Shown here one piece after another: positions 1-9,282 of a stretch of DNA of 64,000 nucleotides. The DNA is from Agromyces archimandritae (GTDB lineage: Bacteria > Actinomycetota > Actinomycetes > Actinomycetales > Microbacteriaceae): the NCBI RefSeq assembly GCF_018024495.1, contig NZ_CP071696.1, positions 1 through 64,000 on the forward strand. Reading direction: 5' to 3'. Numbering within the stretch: the stretch's first letter is position 1; each line of letters opens with the position of its first letter. The notes under the pieces were generated by a model. It was not told the DNA's origin, made no database searches, and saw only the letters and a list, made by a program, of their open reading frames with translations. Both the position numbers and the translations under genes were made by a program.

Positions 1-1457
1 GGCTCTTCGGAGATCTGGTGGGGGTGAGGTGTCCGGGGCGTGACTGGCGTGTAGGGGTCGAGGTCCCCGAGGATCAGAAGCGCTAACCACCTGATTCCGA
101 CCGAGGACCTCGACGTGCTTCACCTTACTTCGGGGCGCGTTGACGCGCGTCCGGCTGCTGATCCCTGTGACCGTTGTGACCTGCTGCTGGGCCTGGACGG
201 GGTCCACGTCGAGCATGTCGATCGCCGTGACGGCCTGCTGACGGTCACGGTCTCCAGCCCGCCGGGACCTGCCGGGTGCCCATCGTGCGGGGTGATCGCG
301 ACCGGTCGTGGCCGCCGACGCCGGGTGCTGCGGGACGTGCCTGGCGCTGACCGGGTGCGCCTGGTATGGCGGCAACGCGTCTTCCGCTGCGAGGACACCG
401 ACTGCGGCCGGAAGACGTTCATGGAACAGCTCCCGTCGTTGGTCGCCCCACGCGGATCGATCACGGCCCGTGCCGTGGTCTGGGCGATCGGGCAGTTGCG
501 TCGCGAACACGCCACCGTCCAAGGCTTGGCTCGTCAGCTCGACACGTCGTGGAAGACGCTCTGGCGGGCCGTCGAACCCGAACTCGAGCAGCTTGCCGCC
601 GACGAGTCCCGGTTCGACGGGGTCAGCACCCTCGGTGTCGATGAACACATCTGGCACCACGTCGATCCCGCATGCGCGGCCCGAAGGAGTTGACCGGGAT
701 GGTCGACCTGACCCGCGACGAGCACGGCAAGACGCACGCCAGGCTGCTGGACCTCGTGCCCGGCCGTTCCGGGCGCGTCTACAAGGCCTGGCTGGACCAA
801 CGCGGCGAGGACTTCCGTCGGAACGTGAAAGTGGCCGCCTTGGATCCCTTCGCCGGCTACAAGGCCGCCATCGACGACAAGCTCCACGACGCGATCGCCG
901 TGCTGGACGCGTTCCACGTTGTGAAGCTCGCTACCGCCGCCGTCGACGAGGTCCGCCGCCGGGTCCAACAGGACACCCTCGGCCATCGCGGCCGGAAGGG
1001 CGACCCGCTCTACGGGATCCAGACCATCCTCCGCGCCGGGGCCGAGCACCTCACCGACAAGCAACGAGCACGTCTGGTCGCCGCGATCAACGCCGACCCC
1101 GCCCACGAGGAAGTCTTCATCGCCTGGCAGTGTGCACAGCAACTCCGCGCCGCCTACCACGCGAAGGATCTGGCCCAAGGACGACGGATCGCCGTCACCG
1201 TCGTCGACACGTTCCACACCTGCCCGATCCCCGAGATCGCCCGCTTGGGCCGCACCCTGAGACGGTGGCGCGACGCGTTCCTGGCCTACTTCACCACCGG
1301 CCGCTCATCCAACGGCGGCACCGAGGCCGTGAACGGCATCATCGAACTCCACCGCCGCCTCGCCAGAGGCTTCCGCAACCGCCACAACTACCGCCTCCGC
1401 ATGCTCCTCGCCGCCGGCGGCCTCACCCCATGACCCCCACCGGATGTCCGAAGAGCC
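1..1457 (+). mobile_element. ISL3-family insertion sequence, copy A
   Basis: Terminal inverted repeats of 27 nt (1-27 and 1431-1457) match at 24 positions and begin GGCTCTTCGG. The element matches copy B (1996-3453) in opposite orientation wherever I compared them, apart from one missing C, so it is 1457 instead of 1458 bp. The window begins exactly at its first base, so its left target duplication cannot be seen. Its right end abuts CCTTTGCG (1458-1465), which is the target duplication of the neighbouring ISL3 element. Confidence 0.93.
115..1433 (+). pseudogene. ISL3-family transposase, frameshifted (copy A)
   Basis: This is the DDE transposase of ISL3 copy A, with a GTG start at 115. Compared with the intact 439-residue gene of copy B, one C is missing from the C-run at 667-669 (CCC here, CCCC there), just after the LGVDEHIWHHVDP block that carries the first catalytic Asp. 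The first part stops at 693. The rest is open as a 253-codon frame from 672 to 1433, with the second Asp (VLDAFHVVK) and the Glu (GGTEAVNG). The N-terminus has the zinc-finger cysteines of the family (CDRC, CPSC). As written it cannot make a full transposase. The indel lies in a homopolymer, so a sequencing error is also possible. Confidence 0.88.
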
Positions 1458-1465
1458 CCTTTGCG
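1458..1465. repeat. Left target duplication of the outer ISL3 element
   Basis: CCTTTGCG, repeated directly at 4413-4420. The 8-bp length is the duplication size known for ISL3-family elements. The copy at 4413 lies within the transposase gene of a third ISL3 element, which was therefore the target. Confidence 0.9.
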
Positions 1466-1987
1466 GGCTCTTCTGACTTTAGGTGGGGTCGAGTCCGCCA
1501 GCGATGAGGAGCATTCTGAGTCTGTAGTTGTCGTAGTTGCGGAACCCGCGCGCGATGCGGCGGGCGAGTTCGATGAGGCCGTTCACGGCTTCGGTGCCGC
1601 CGTTGGATGAGCGGTCCGTGGACCAGTAGGCCAGGAACGCGTCGCGCCACTGGGTCAGGGTGCGACCCAGGCGGGCGATCTCGGGGATCGGGCACGAGGG
1701 GAATGAGTCGAGGACCTGTTCGGCGATCTTTCGACCGGCGGTCAGGTCGGGGTCCCGGTAGGCGTCGCGGAGTTGCTGTGCGCACTGCCAGGCGACTTCG
1801 ACCTCGACGTGCTCCTCCCGCTGCGTGAACGCGTCCGTGAGGCGTTGCTTCTGCCGGTCGGTGAGGTTCTCCCGTCCGGCGCGGAGGGTGTTGCGGATCC
1901 CGTAGAGCGGGTCGCCCCTGCGACCGCGGTGGCCGAGGGTGGCCTGCTGAACGCGACGACGGACCTCATCGACTGCGGCTGTGCCGA

Positions 1988-1995
1988 GCTTTATG
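1988..1995. repeat. Left target duplication of ISL3 copy B
   Basis: GCTTTATG, repeated directly at 3454-3461 on the other side of copy B. It lies within the codons for HVIK-L of the interrupted transposase. Confidence 0.95.
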
Positions 1996-3453
1996 GGCTC
2001 TTCGGACATCCGGTGGGGGTCATGGGGTGAGGCCGCCGGCGGCGAGGAGCATGCGGAGGCGGTAGTTGTGGCGGTTGCGGAAGCCTCTGGCGAGGCGGCG
2101 GTGGAGTTCGATGATGCCGTTCACGGCCTCGGTGCCGCCGTTGGATGAGCGGCCGGTGGTGAAGTAGGCCAGGAACGCGTCGCGCCACCGTCTCAGGGTG
2201 CGGCCCAAGCGGGCGATCTCGGGGATCGGGCAGGTGTGGAACGTGTCGACGACGGTGACGGCGATCCGTCGTCCTTGGGCCAGATCCTTCGCGTGGTAGG
2301 CGGCGCGGAGTTGCTGTGCACACTGCCAGGCGATGAAGACTTCCTCGTGGGCGGGGTCGGCGTTGATCGCGGCGACCAGACGTGCTCGTTGCTTGTCGGT
2401 GAGGTGCTCGGCCCCGGCGCGGAGGATGGTCTGGATCCCGTAGAGCGGGTCGCCCTTCCGGCCGCGATGGCCGAGGGTGTCCTGTTGGACCCGGCGGCGG
2501 ACCTCGTCGACGGCGGCGGTAGCGAGCTTCACAACGTGGAACGCGTCCAGCACGGCGATCGCGTCGTGGAGCTTGTCGTCGATGGCGGCCTTGTAGCCGG
2601 CGAAGGGATCCAAGGCGGCCACTTTCACGTTCCGACGGAAGTCCTCGCCGCGTTGGTCCAGCCAGGCCTTGTAGACGCGCCCGGAACGGCCGGGCACGAG
2701 GTCCAGCAGCCTGGCGTGCGTCTTGCCGTGCTCGTCGCGGGTCAGGTCGACCATCCCGGTCAACTCCTTCGGGCCGCGCATGCGGGGATCGACGTGGTGC
2801 CAGATGTGTTCATCGACACCGAGGGTGCTGACCCCGTCGAACCGGGACTCGTCGGCGGCAAGCTGCTCGAGTTCGGGTTCGACGGCCCGCCAGAGCGTCT
2901 TCCACGACGTGTCGAGCTGACGAGCCAAGCCTTGGACGGTGGCGTGTTCGCGACGCAACTGCCCGATCGCCCAGACCACGGCACGGGCCGTGATCGATCC
3001 GCGTGGGGCGACCAACGACGGGAGCTGTTCCATGAACGTCTTCCGGCCGCAGTCGGTGTCCTCGCAGCGGAAGACGCGTTGCCGCCATACCAGGCGCACC
3101 CGGTCAGCGCCAGGCACGTCCCGCAGCACCCGGCGTCGGCGGCCACGACCGGTCGCGATCACCCCGCACGATGGGCACCCGGCAGGTCCCGGCGGGCTGG
3201 AGACCGTGACCGTCAGCAGGCCGTCACGGCGATCGACATGCTCGACGTGGACCCCGTCCAGGCCCAGCAGCAGGTCACAACGGTCACAGGGATCAGCAGC
3301 CGGACGCGCGTCAACGCGCCCCGAAGTAAGGTGAAGCACGTCGAGGTCCTCGGTCGGAATCAGGTGGTTAGCGCTTCTGATCCTCGGGGACCTCGACCCC
3401 TACACGCCAGTCACGCCCCGGACACCTCACCCCCACCAGATCTCCGAAGAGCC
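1996..3453 (-). mobile_element. ISL3-family insertion sequence, copy B (intact)
   Basis: A 1458-bp element with 27-nt terminal inverted repeats and an 8-bp target duplication on both sides (1988-1995, 3454-3461). It carries one intact transposase gene. It lies inside the transposase gene of another ISL3 element and is the mirror copy of copy A at 1-1457. The clean duplication and near identity to copy A suggest a recent transposition. Confidence 0.96.
2020..3339 (-). CDS. ISL3-family transposase (copy B, full length)
   Basis: A 439-residue DDE transposase, the normal size for ISL3. The N-terminal zinc-finger region (residues about 20-100) has CDRC, CPSC and C-x4-C pairs. It is followed by a helix-turn-helix-like stretch (VQGLARQLDTSWKTLWRAV, about 135-155). 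Catalytic residues lie in LGVDEH (first Asp), VLDAFHVV (second Asp) and GGTEAVNG (Glu near 410). The start is a GTG about 115 nt inside the right end of the element, and the stop lies in the left inverted repeat. It could mobilise copy A and perhaps the related elements in trans; that is an inference. Confidence 0.95.
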   Translation of the reverse strand: MLHLTSGRVDARPAADPCDRCDLLLGLDGVHVEHVDRRDGLLTVTVSSPPGPAGCPSCGVIATGRGRRRRVLRDVPGADRVRLVWRQRVFRCEDTDCGRKTFMEQLPSLVAPRGSITARAVVWAIGQLRREHATVQGLARQLDTSWKTLWRAVEPELEQLAADESRFDGVSTLGVDEHIWHHVDPRMRGPKELTGMVDLTRDEHGKTHARLLDLVPGRSGRVYKAWLDQRGEDFRRNVKVAALDPFAGYKAAIDDKLHDAIAVLDAFHVVKLATAAVDEVRRRVQQDTLGHRGRKGDPLYGIQTILRAGAEHLTDKQRARLVAAINADPAHEEVFIAWQCAQQLRAAYHAKDLAQGRRIAVTVVDTFHTCPIPEIARLGRTLRRWRDAFLAYFTTGRSSNGGTEAVNGIIELHRRLARGFRNRHNYRLRMLLAAGGLTP

Positions 3454-4412
3454 GCTTTATGACGTGGAACGCGTCGAGCACCGCTGTCGCGTCGTCGAGT
3501 TCGTCATCGAGGGCCTTCTTGTATCCGGCGAACGGGGCCAACGTCGCGATCTGCACCTGGTCACGGAACTGCTCGCCGCGCTCGTGCAACCAGTCGGCAT
3601 AGGCTCTCGCGGACCGGCCGGGCACGAGGTCGAGCAGCCTGGCACGCACACGCCCGGACGCGTCGCGGGTCAGGTCGACCATCCCGGTCAGCTCCTTCGG
3701 CCCGCGTCCGCCGTCTTCGACGGGCTTGGTGGAAACGTGGTGCCACAGGTGCTCGTCGACGCCCAGGGTGGTGACCCCGGCGAAGCGGGACTCGTCCGCC
3801 GCCAGGCGCTCCAGCACCGGTTTGAGGTGCCGCCACACCGTCTTCCACGACACCCCGAGCTGCCGAGCGATGCCCTGCACCGACGCGTTCTCACGACGCA
3901 TCTGAGCGACCGCCCACGAGATGGCTCGGACCGTGAGCTGCGCACGCGGGGCGGCCACGGCGGTGTCCTGCTCGGTGAACGACTTCTGCGCGCACGCGTC
4001 ATCGACGCACCGGAACCGGCGCTTGCGCCACCGGACACGCACCGGGGCGGCGCCCATCGGCGCATCGATCAACGAGATCTGCTTACGGCCCCGGGACTCG
4101 GCTACCCGCCCGCACCGCGGGCACCCGGCAGGCCCCGGAGGTGACTCGAGGTCGATGACGAGCACGCCGTCAGCGTGGCGGCAGGCGCCTGTCACGCGCA
4201 GCCCGCCAAGGCCGACGAGCACGTCACAACGGTCGCAGTAGCTGGCAGAGGATGGGCGCGCGCAAGCGCACCCCGTAACATCGGGCACGGGTCGAGGACT
4301 CCTGGGGAAGGGTTGCTTGGTCGCTACCGATCCTCGGGGCCTCGACCCACCTCACACCACCACGCCATCGCCCGGCGTGTCACCCCGACCCCCACCCAAA
4401 GTCAGAAGAGCC

Positions 4413-5412
4413 CCTTTGCGGCCCCGATGCCCGAGGGTGTCCTGCTGAACACGACGGCGGACCTCGTCGACGGCGGCGGTGCCGAGCTTGACAACATGGA
4501 ACGCGTCCAGCACCGCGACGGCGTCGTCGAGCGTGTCCTCGATCGCGGTCTTGTATCCGGCGAACGGATCCAGCGCGGCGATCTTCACCTGCTTCCGGAA
4601 TGCGTCGCCGCGTTCACCGAGCCAGCCCGCGTACGCCTTCCCGGACCGGCCGGGTACCAGATCCAGGAGCCTGGCCCGTGTGTTTCCGCTGCTGTCGCGG
4701 GTGAGGTCGACCATCCCGGTCAGCTCCTTCGGTCCCCGCCGGCGCGGGTCGACGTGATGCCAGACATGCTCATCGATACCGAGGATCGTGACGCCCTCGA
4801 ACCGGGACTCGTCCTCGGCGAGCTTGATCAGTTCGGGTTCGACGGCCCGCCACACCGTCTTCCACGATGTCCCGAGCTGACGGGCGAGCCCCGCGATGGT
4901 CGCGTGCTCGCGTCGCAGCTGCCCGATCGCCCAAGCGATGGCGCGGGTCGTGATCGACCCGCGCGGCGCGACCAGGCCCGGGAGTTGCTCGACGAACGTC
5001 TTCCTGGCGCAGTCGGCATCGCCGCAGCGGAACACGCGTTGCCGCCACACGATCCGAACCCGTGTGATGCCGGGCACGTCATGCAGCACCCGGCGGCGAC
5101 GCCCACGACCGATGGCGACGACCCCGCATCCCGGGCATCCGGTCGGTGCCGGCGGGCTCGAGACCGTCACGACCAGCAGCCCGTCGCGGCGATCGACGTG
5201 CTCGACATGCACGCCGTTGAGACCGACCAGCAGGTCGCAGCGCGGGCACGGACAGGCGGCAGGGAGCACGGCAGAGCGCGCCGAAGTAGGGTGAAGCACG
5301 TCGAGGTCCTCGTGGTCGATCGGAGAGTTAGCGCTTCTGATCCTCGGGGACCTCGACCCCTACCCGCCAACCATCACCCGGCGACCCTCACCCCACAGAT
5401 GTCCGAAGAGCC
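4413..5412 (-). mobile_element. ISL3-family element remnant (third type), right part only
   Basis: The right terminus (5386-5412) resembles that of copies A and B (ATGTCCGAAGAGCC at the edge). The element carries the first part of a third transposase and is cut at 4413 by the outer ISL3 element, whose duplication starts there. The expected left part would lie to the left of 1458, but ISL3 copy A stands there instead. It is therefore either beyond the window start or deleted. Confidence 0.85.
4421..5299 (-). pseudogene. ISL3-family transposase, C-terminally truncated
   Basis: From a GTG at 5299 the frame encodes the zinc-finger region (CPRC, CPGC), the first Asp motif (LGIDEHVWHH) and the second (VLDAFHVVK). 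It stays closely similar to the copy B protein up to GHRGRKG, where the outer ISL3 element interrupts it at 4420/4413. The few residues after that point come from the intruding element. The catalytic Glu region is missing, so this is a dead gene. Confidence 0.88.
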
Positions 5413-5670
5413 CGTTTCGGCGTGCCCGTCCTATCGAGTACCTCGCTGACCGTGACACGATGAATACCGTGCTTCGTCGCGATCGCTCTCATCGTCTGCC
5501 CGGCCTGGTACTCGGCCACAATGGCCCGCTCCGTTTCAGTAGGCAAGTGCTTCCCTTTGCGCGCCGATCGCGGGGGCCGCAACGCGCGTAGGGGCGCTAC
5601 ACCCCTGATCTGACCTCGGGCTTCTGCCATCAGTCCATCGATTTGACGGGTTGTCTCGTTTCGATTGCAG
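5413..5670 (-). pseudogene. Remnant of a recombinase-like HTH protein, cut at both ends by ISs
   Basis: The minus-strand frame is open from the IS3 edge (5670) to the ISL3 remnant edge (5413). Its last 45 residues form a helix-turn-helix (AGQTMRAIATKHGIHRVTVS) of the kind found at the C-terminus of serine recombinases and related DNA-binding proteins. Removing the IS3 element and one copy of its CAG duplication continues the same frame from 6938 to 7002 without a stop, up to the IS21 edge. The gene was therefore split by IS3 and truncated by IS21 and ISL3. The exact family is uncertain because only the HTH is recognisable. Confidence 0.6.
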
Positions 5671-5722
5671 TGGGGTGTGACACTTTCTGTTGACGGTTGT
5701 TACCAGGAAGTAGTTTCACGAG

Positions 5723-6013
5723 ATGTCGTCGAGTCGTAGGAAGTTCACGGATGAGTTCAAGGCCGACGCGGTCCAGCTCGTCGTGCAGGGCAAGCGTGCG
5801 GTGGCGCAGGTCGCCAGGGAGTTGGGTATCAACGAGTCCTCGCTGGGGTACTGGGTCAAGGCATACCGGCAGCAGCATCCTGATCCGCAGACCGCGCCGA
5901 TGCCGGTCGATGCAGCACGGATCGCTCGTCTGGAGGCTGAGAATCGCCGGTTGATCGAGGAGAACGCGTTCTTGAAAAAAGCCGCGGCCTTCTTCGCCCG
6001 GGAACAGCGGTGA
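5723..6013 (+). CDS. IS3-family transposase OrfA
   Basis: A 96-residue DNA-binding subunit. A helix-turn-helix occupies the first about 50 residues (FTDEFKADAVQLV ... VARELGINESSLGYWV). A leucine-zipper-like coiled coil follows (IARLEAENRRLIEENAFLK), as usual for OrfA multimerisation. The stop codon (6011-6013) overlaps the GTG of orfB. Near its end lies the slippage tract that can join it to OrfB by -1 frameshifting. Confidence 0.93.
   Translation: MSSSRRKFTDEFKADAVQLVVQGKRAVAQVARELGINESSLGYWVKAYRQQHPDPQTAPMPVDAARIARLEAENRRLIEENAFLKKAAAFFAREQR
5974..5981 (+). other. Probable programmed -1 ribosomal frameshift site
   Basis: G-AAA-AAA-G, in the orfA frame read as TTG AAA AAA GCC. orfB lies in the -1 frame and is open from here, so slippage would give an OrfAB fusion, the standard way IS3 elements make transposase. 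No stem-loop was verified downstream. Confidence 0.6.
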
Positions 6014-6900
6014 GCGTGAAGTTCACGCTGATCCACGCGGAGAAGGCCAACCACACGGTCGAGTTCATGGCCTCGATGCTCGGCGTTACTCGCGCCGGCT
6101 ACTACGCGTGGGCGCGGCGGCAGGGCACGGCCTCGCCGGCGGCGACGCGACGAGCGGCCCTGTCAGAACTGATCATGCAGATCCATCACGACTCGGCCCA
6201 GACCAGCGGGTTCCGGCGAGTAGTGGCCGAACTGGGCCGCCGCGGCATCCACGCGTCGGAAGGCCTGGTCCGGAAACTCATGCGTGAGGCGGGACTATTC
6301 GGCGTTCAGCCGCGTACGAGGAAGCGAACCACGATCCCCGCCGCTGACGCCGCCGAACGCCCCGATCTGCTCTGCCGCGACTTCACCGCCGATCACCCCG
6401 GGACCCGGTTGGTGGGCGATATCACCTACCTGCGTACCGGGCAGGGATGGCTGTACCTGGCCACCGTCATCGACTTGTTCAACCGTGAGGTCGTGGGTTG
6501 GTCGATGGCCGATCACATGCGCACCGAACTCGTCGCCGACGCCCTTCGCATGGCCCACGCGCACGGGCGTGTCGAGCACGGGGCGATCTTCCACAGCGAC
6601 CGCGGCAGCGTCTACACCTCGCAGGCTTACGCCGACATCGCCGACAGTCTCGGAGTGCGCCTATCGGTCGGACGCACCGGGGTTTGCTGGGACAACGCCG
6701 TGGCCGAATCGTTCTTCAGCATGCTGAAGAACGAGATGTACCACCGGTACCACTTCACGACCCGAGCGCAGGCACGGTTCCACGTCATGCAGTACATCGA
6801 AGTGTTCTACAACCGTCGCAGATTGCACTCGAGCCTCGGATACCGCACCCCGGCCGAAGTCCGAGCCCAGCACGACCCTCAGACCGCGATCGCGGCCTGA
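6010..6900 (+). CDS. IS3-family transposase OrfB (rve integrase core)
   Basis: A 296-residue catalytic subunit. An HTH_21-type N-terminal region (residues about 20-100, SGFRRVVAELGRRGIHAS) is followed by the rve DDE core. The first Asp is in VGDITYL, the second in HSDRGSVYTS, and the Glu in NAVAESFFSMLKNE. The C-terminal block YIEVFYNRRRLHSSLGYRTP is the hallmark ending of this group. The GTG start overlaps the orfA stop; the main product is probably the frameshifted OrfAB. No internal stop or indel is seen. Confidence 0.95.
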   Translation: MSVKFTLIHAEKANHTVEFMASMLGVTRAGYYAWARRQGTASPAATRRAALSELIMQIHHDSAQTSGFRRVVAELGRRGIHASEGLVRKLMREAGLFGVQPRTRKRTTIPAADAAERPDLLCRDFTADHPGTRLVGDITYLRTGQGWLYLATVIDLFNREVVGWSMADHMRTELVADALRMAHAHGRVEHGAIFHSDRGSVYTSQAYADIADSLGVRLSVGRTGVCWDNAVAESFFSMLKNEMYHRYHFTTRAQARFHVMQYIEVFYNRRRLHSSLGYRTPAEVRAQHDPQTAIAA

Positions 6901-7138
6901 ACACCAAACAGACCGTCCACCGAACTTGACACAGCCCACAGTAAGTATTTAGGAGCCCCACCGAATAGTCGAACGGGAACACGCGACACGAAGGTGTCAC
7001 GGTGACGGCGCTCACTGAAATTCCTCGGTTCTGCTCATCGATATTCCCCACCCTGGGTCGCTCCGTCGCATGAGGCGGGCCTTCCTCGATGCTGGAGGTC
7101 TCTGACCACGCACCAGCCCGAGGAAGGCCCTGTTTCTC

Positions 7139-8468
7139 ATGCTCTCAGAGAGGAGCAGCGTGGACATCCACGCTCTGAAACGGCAGGGGTTCACGATCAG
7201 CGAGATCGCCCGCCGCACCCACCACGACCGCAAGACGATCCGCGCATACCTGGCCGGTGAACGCAAACCTGGGGTCCGTAAACGCGCGGCGCCAGACGGG
7301 TTCGACGTGTTCGTCGACTATGTCACCGCACGGCTGGTAGAGGATCCGCATCTGTGGGCGGTGACACTGCTGGACGAGCTGCGTCCACTCGGCTACGACG
7401 GGTCGTATCCGACGCTGACCCGGCAGATCCGCGACCGTGGGCTGCGGCCGGCATGCGTCGCGTGCGCGCATGTCACGAAACGCGCGAACGCCGTGATCGA
7501 GCACCCGCCCGGGGAGGAGACTCAGTTCGACTGGGTCGAGATGCCCGACCCGCCCGCCCATTGGGGATTCGGTCGCAAGACCGCATACGTCCTCGTCGGC
7601 TCTCTCGCGCACTCCGGTGTTTGGCGGGCGGTGATCTCGCCGTCGATGGACACCCCGCACCTGCTCGCCGCGATGACAGCACTGCTCGGCCTGTTGGGCG
7701 GGCTGACCCGGAGTCTGGCGCTTCGATCGGATGCGCACCGTCCTGGACCCGGGGACCGGGGATCTCACGGCGATGTTCGCGGGGTTCGCGAAGCACCATG
7801 GCGTCACCGCGGTGGTCTGCCGACCACGGTCAGGTAACCGCAAGGGCGTCGTCGAGAAGAACAACCACACCGCCGCGCAACGCTGGTGGCGCACACTGCC
7901 CGACGACCTCACCCTCGAGCAGGCGCAGGCCAGCCTGAACGCCTTCGCGGTCGGTCAGGATGCCCGGCGCCGTGAGGGCGAGCAGGGGTCGAGCACCGCG
8001 GTGGCCATGTTCGCGAACGAGCGACTCAGACCGCTGCCCACAGCAGCGTTCCCGGTGATCGTGACCGAGGAGCGCACCGCGACACGGCAGGCGCTGATCG
8101 ACTGGCGCGGGAACCGCTACTCCGTCCCACCCGAACTCGCCGCCGCGAAGGTGACCGTCTCCCAGCGCCTCGGCGCCGACATCATCGACATTGCCACCCT
8201 CTCGGGCGCGGTCATCGCCCGTCACCGGGTCGCTGAGCCCGGACTCGGAGTCACCGTCCGCGACACCGGGCACGTCACCGCGCTCGAGGCCGTCGCTCTG
8301 GCCTCGGCGCCACCGGGCCGCCCGCACCGACGCAAGGAACGCATCCCACCCGGCACGGCAGCACTCCGCGCTGCAGCCCTCCTCACCGGGCCTGCCGCGC
8401 CCGTCTCGACCGTGATCGATCTGGCCGCTTACGAGCAGGCCGCGAAGAACAGGAACACCCTCCGATGA
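7139..8468 (+). pseudogene. istA: IS21-family transposase IstA, frameshifted
   Basis: The first part (7139-7837) has an N-terminal HTH (FTISEIARRTHHDRKTIRAYL) and the first catalytic Asp (TQFDWVEM). The second part (open from about 7717 to 8468) begins WRFDRMRTV, with the second Asp, then GVVEKNN with the Glu, and ends in the C-terminal beta-barrel region (YSVPPELA). One extra base at about 7711-7716 separates the two frames; removing it would restore ...LTRS-WRFDRM. The end overlaps istB by 4 nt, the normal translational coupling in IS21. Confidence 0.88.
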
Positions 8469-9282
8469 CCACCACCACACCCGCCCCGACCAAGACGGAC
8501 GCGTCCGTCTATCAGCAGCTGCGCGGCCACCTCGCCGAACTGAAACTCGCCGACGCCGCTGACGCGCTCCCCACGGTCCTCGACCAGGCCGCCGCGGAGG
8601 GCTGGTCGCTCACCCATGCGCTCGAACGGCTCCTGCAGATCGAGGTCACCGCGACCGAAGCCCGCCGCCTCACCGGCCGGTTCCGCTTCGCGAACCTGCC
8701 CACCGGCGCCACCCTCGACGACTTCGACCACGACCACGCCTCCGGCATCGACAAGTCCCTACTCGCCGAGCTCGGCACCTGCCGATTCATCGATACCGCC
8801 ACGAACGTGTTGTTGATCGGCCCGCCCGGAGTCGGGAAGACGCACATCGCGACCGGCCTCGGGCACGCCGCCGTCACCGCCGGCTACCGCGTCTACTTCA
8901 CCTCCGCCGCAGACCTCGCCGCCCGCTGCCACCGCGCCGCGATCGAGGGAAATGGTCCACGATGATGCGGTTCTTCGCCGGACCCACGCTCCTCATCATC
9001 GACGAGCTCGGCTACTTGCCAGTGCCCGCAGAAGCCGCGTCCGCCCTGTTCCAAGTCATCAACCAGCGCTACCTGAAGACCTCGATCGTGATCACCACGA
9101 ACCGGCCCGTCGGCGCCTGGGGCGAGGTCCTCGGCGACACCACCGTGGCCGCAGCCATGCTCGACCGACTCCTACACCGATCCGTCGTCGTCACACTCGA
9201 CGGGCCCTCCTACCGGCTCCGCCACCACGCCACCGCAGCCGACGAACTCCGCCGCGCCACGACCGGCACAAACCTGCACTAA
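8465..9282 (+). pseudogene. istB: IS21 helper ATPase IstB, frameshifted
   Basis: A DnaC/IstB-like AAA ATPase that assists IstA. The N-terminal part (8465-8965) has Walker A GPPGVGKTH. The C-terminal part, continuing in the -1 frame, has Walker B LLIIDELGYLP and the sensor VITTNRP. A single base is missing near 8947-8950: the frames would join as IEG(G)-KWSTMMRFF. Without that base the protein stops after RAAIEGNGPR, before Walker B. Confidence 0.88.

Larger units (their letters stand above)
1479..4288 (-). pseudogene. ISL3-family transposase interrupted by a second ISL3 element
   Basis: The N-terminal part runs from a GTG at 4288 to the break at 3462-3454. It contains the cysteine pairs CDRC and CPRC, the first Asp in LGVDEHLWHH, and the second Asp in VLDAFHVIK. 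The C-terminal part runs from 1995 to a TAA at 1479 and holds the catalytic Glu (GGTEAVNG). Removing copy B and one 8-bp duplication restores AFHVIK-LGTAAVDEV in frame, so the insertion is the only visible lesion. The gene is inactive as arranged. Confidence 0.92.
1466..4412 (-). mobile_element. ISL3-family element (second type), split by ISL3 copy B
   Basis: The ends are inverted repeats beginning GGCTCTTCTGACTTT (left from 1466; right, read on the minus strand, from 4412), matching at 21 of the outer 22 nt. It is flanked by CCTTTGCG on both sides. Removing copy B and one GCTTTATG duplication leaves about 1481 bp, a normal ISL3 length. The transposase is related to copy B but clearly diverged, and the termini differ (TTCTGAC against TTCGGA). 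Confidence 0.92.
5671..6938 (+). mobile_element. IS3-family insertion sequence
   Basis: A 1268-bp element. Imperfect terminal inverted repeats begin TGGGGTGTGACA on the left (from 5671) and TGGGCTGTGTCA on the right (read inward from 6938). It is flanked by a 3-bp direct duplication CAG (5668-5670 and 6939-6941). It has the two overlapping frames orfA and orfB typical of IS3, with an A6 slippage tract. Both frames look intact, so the element may be active. Confidence 0.92.
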
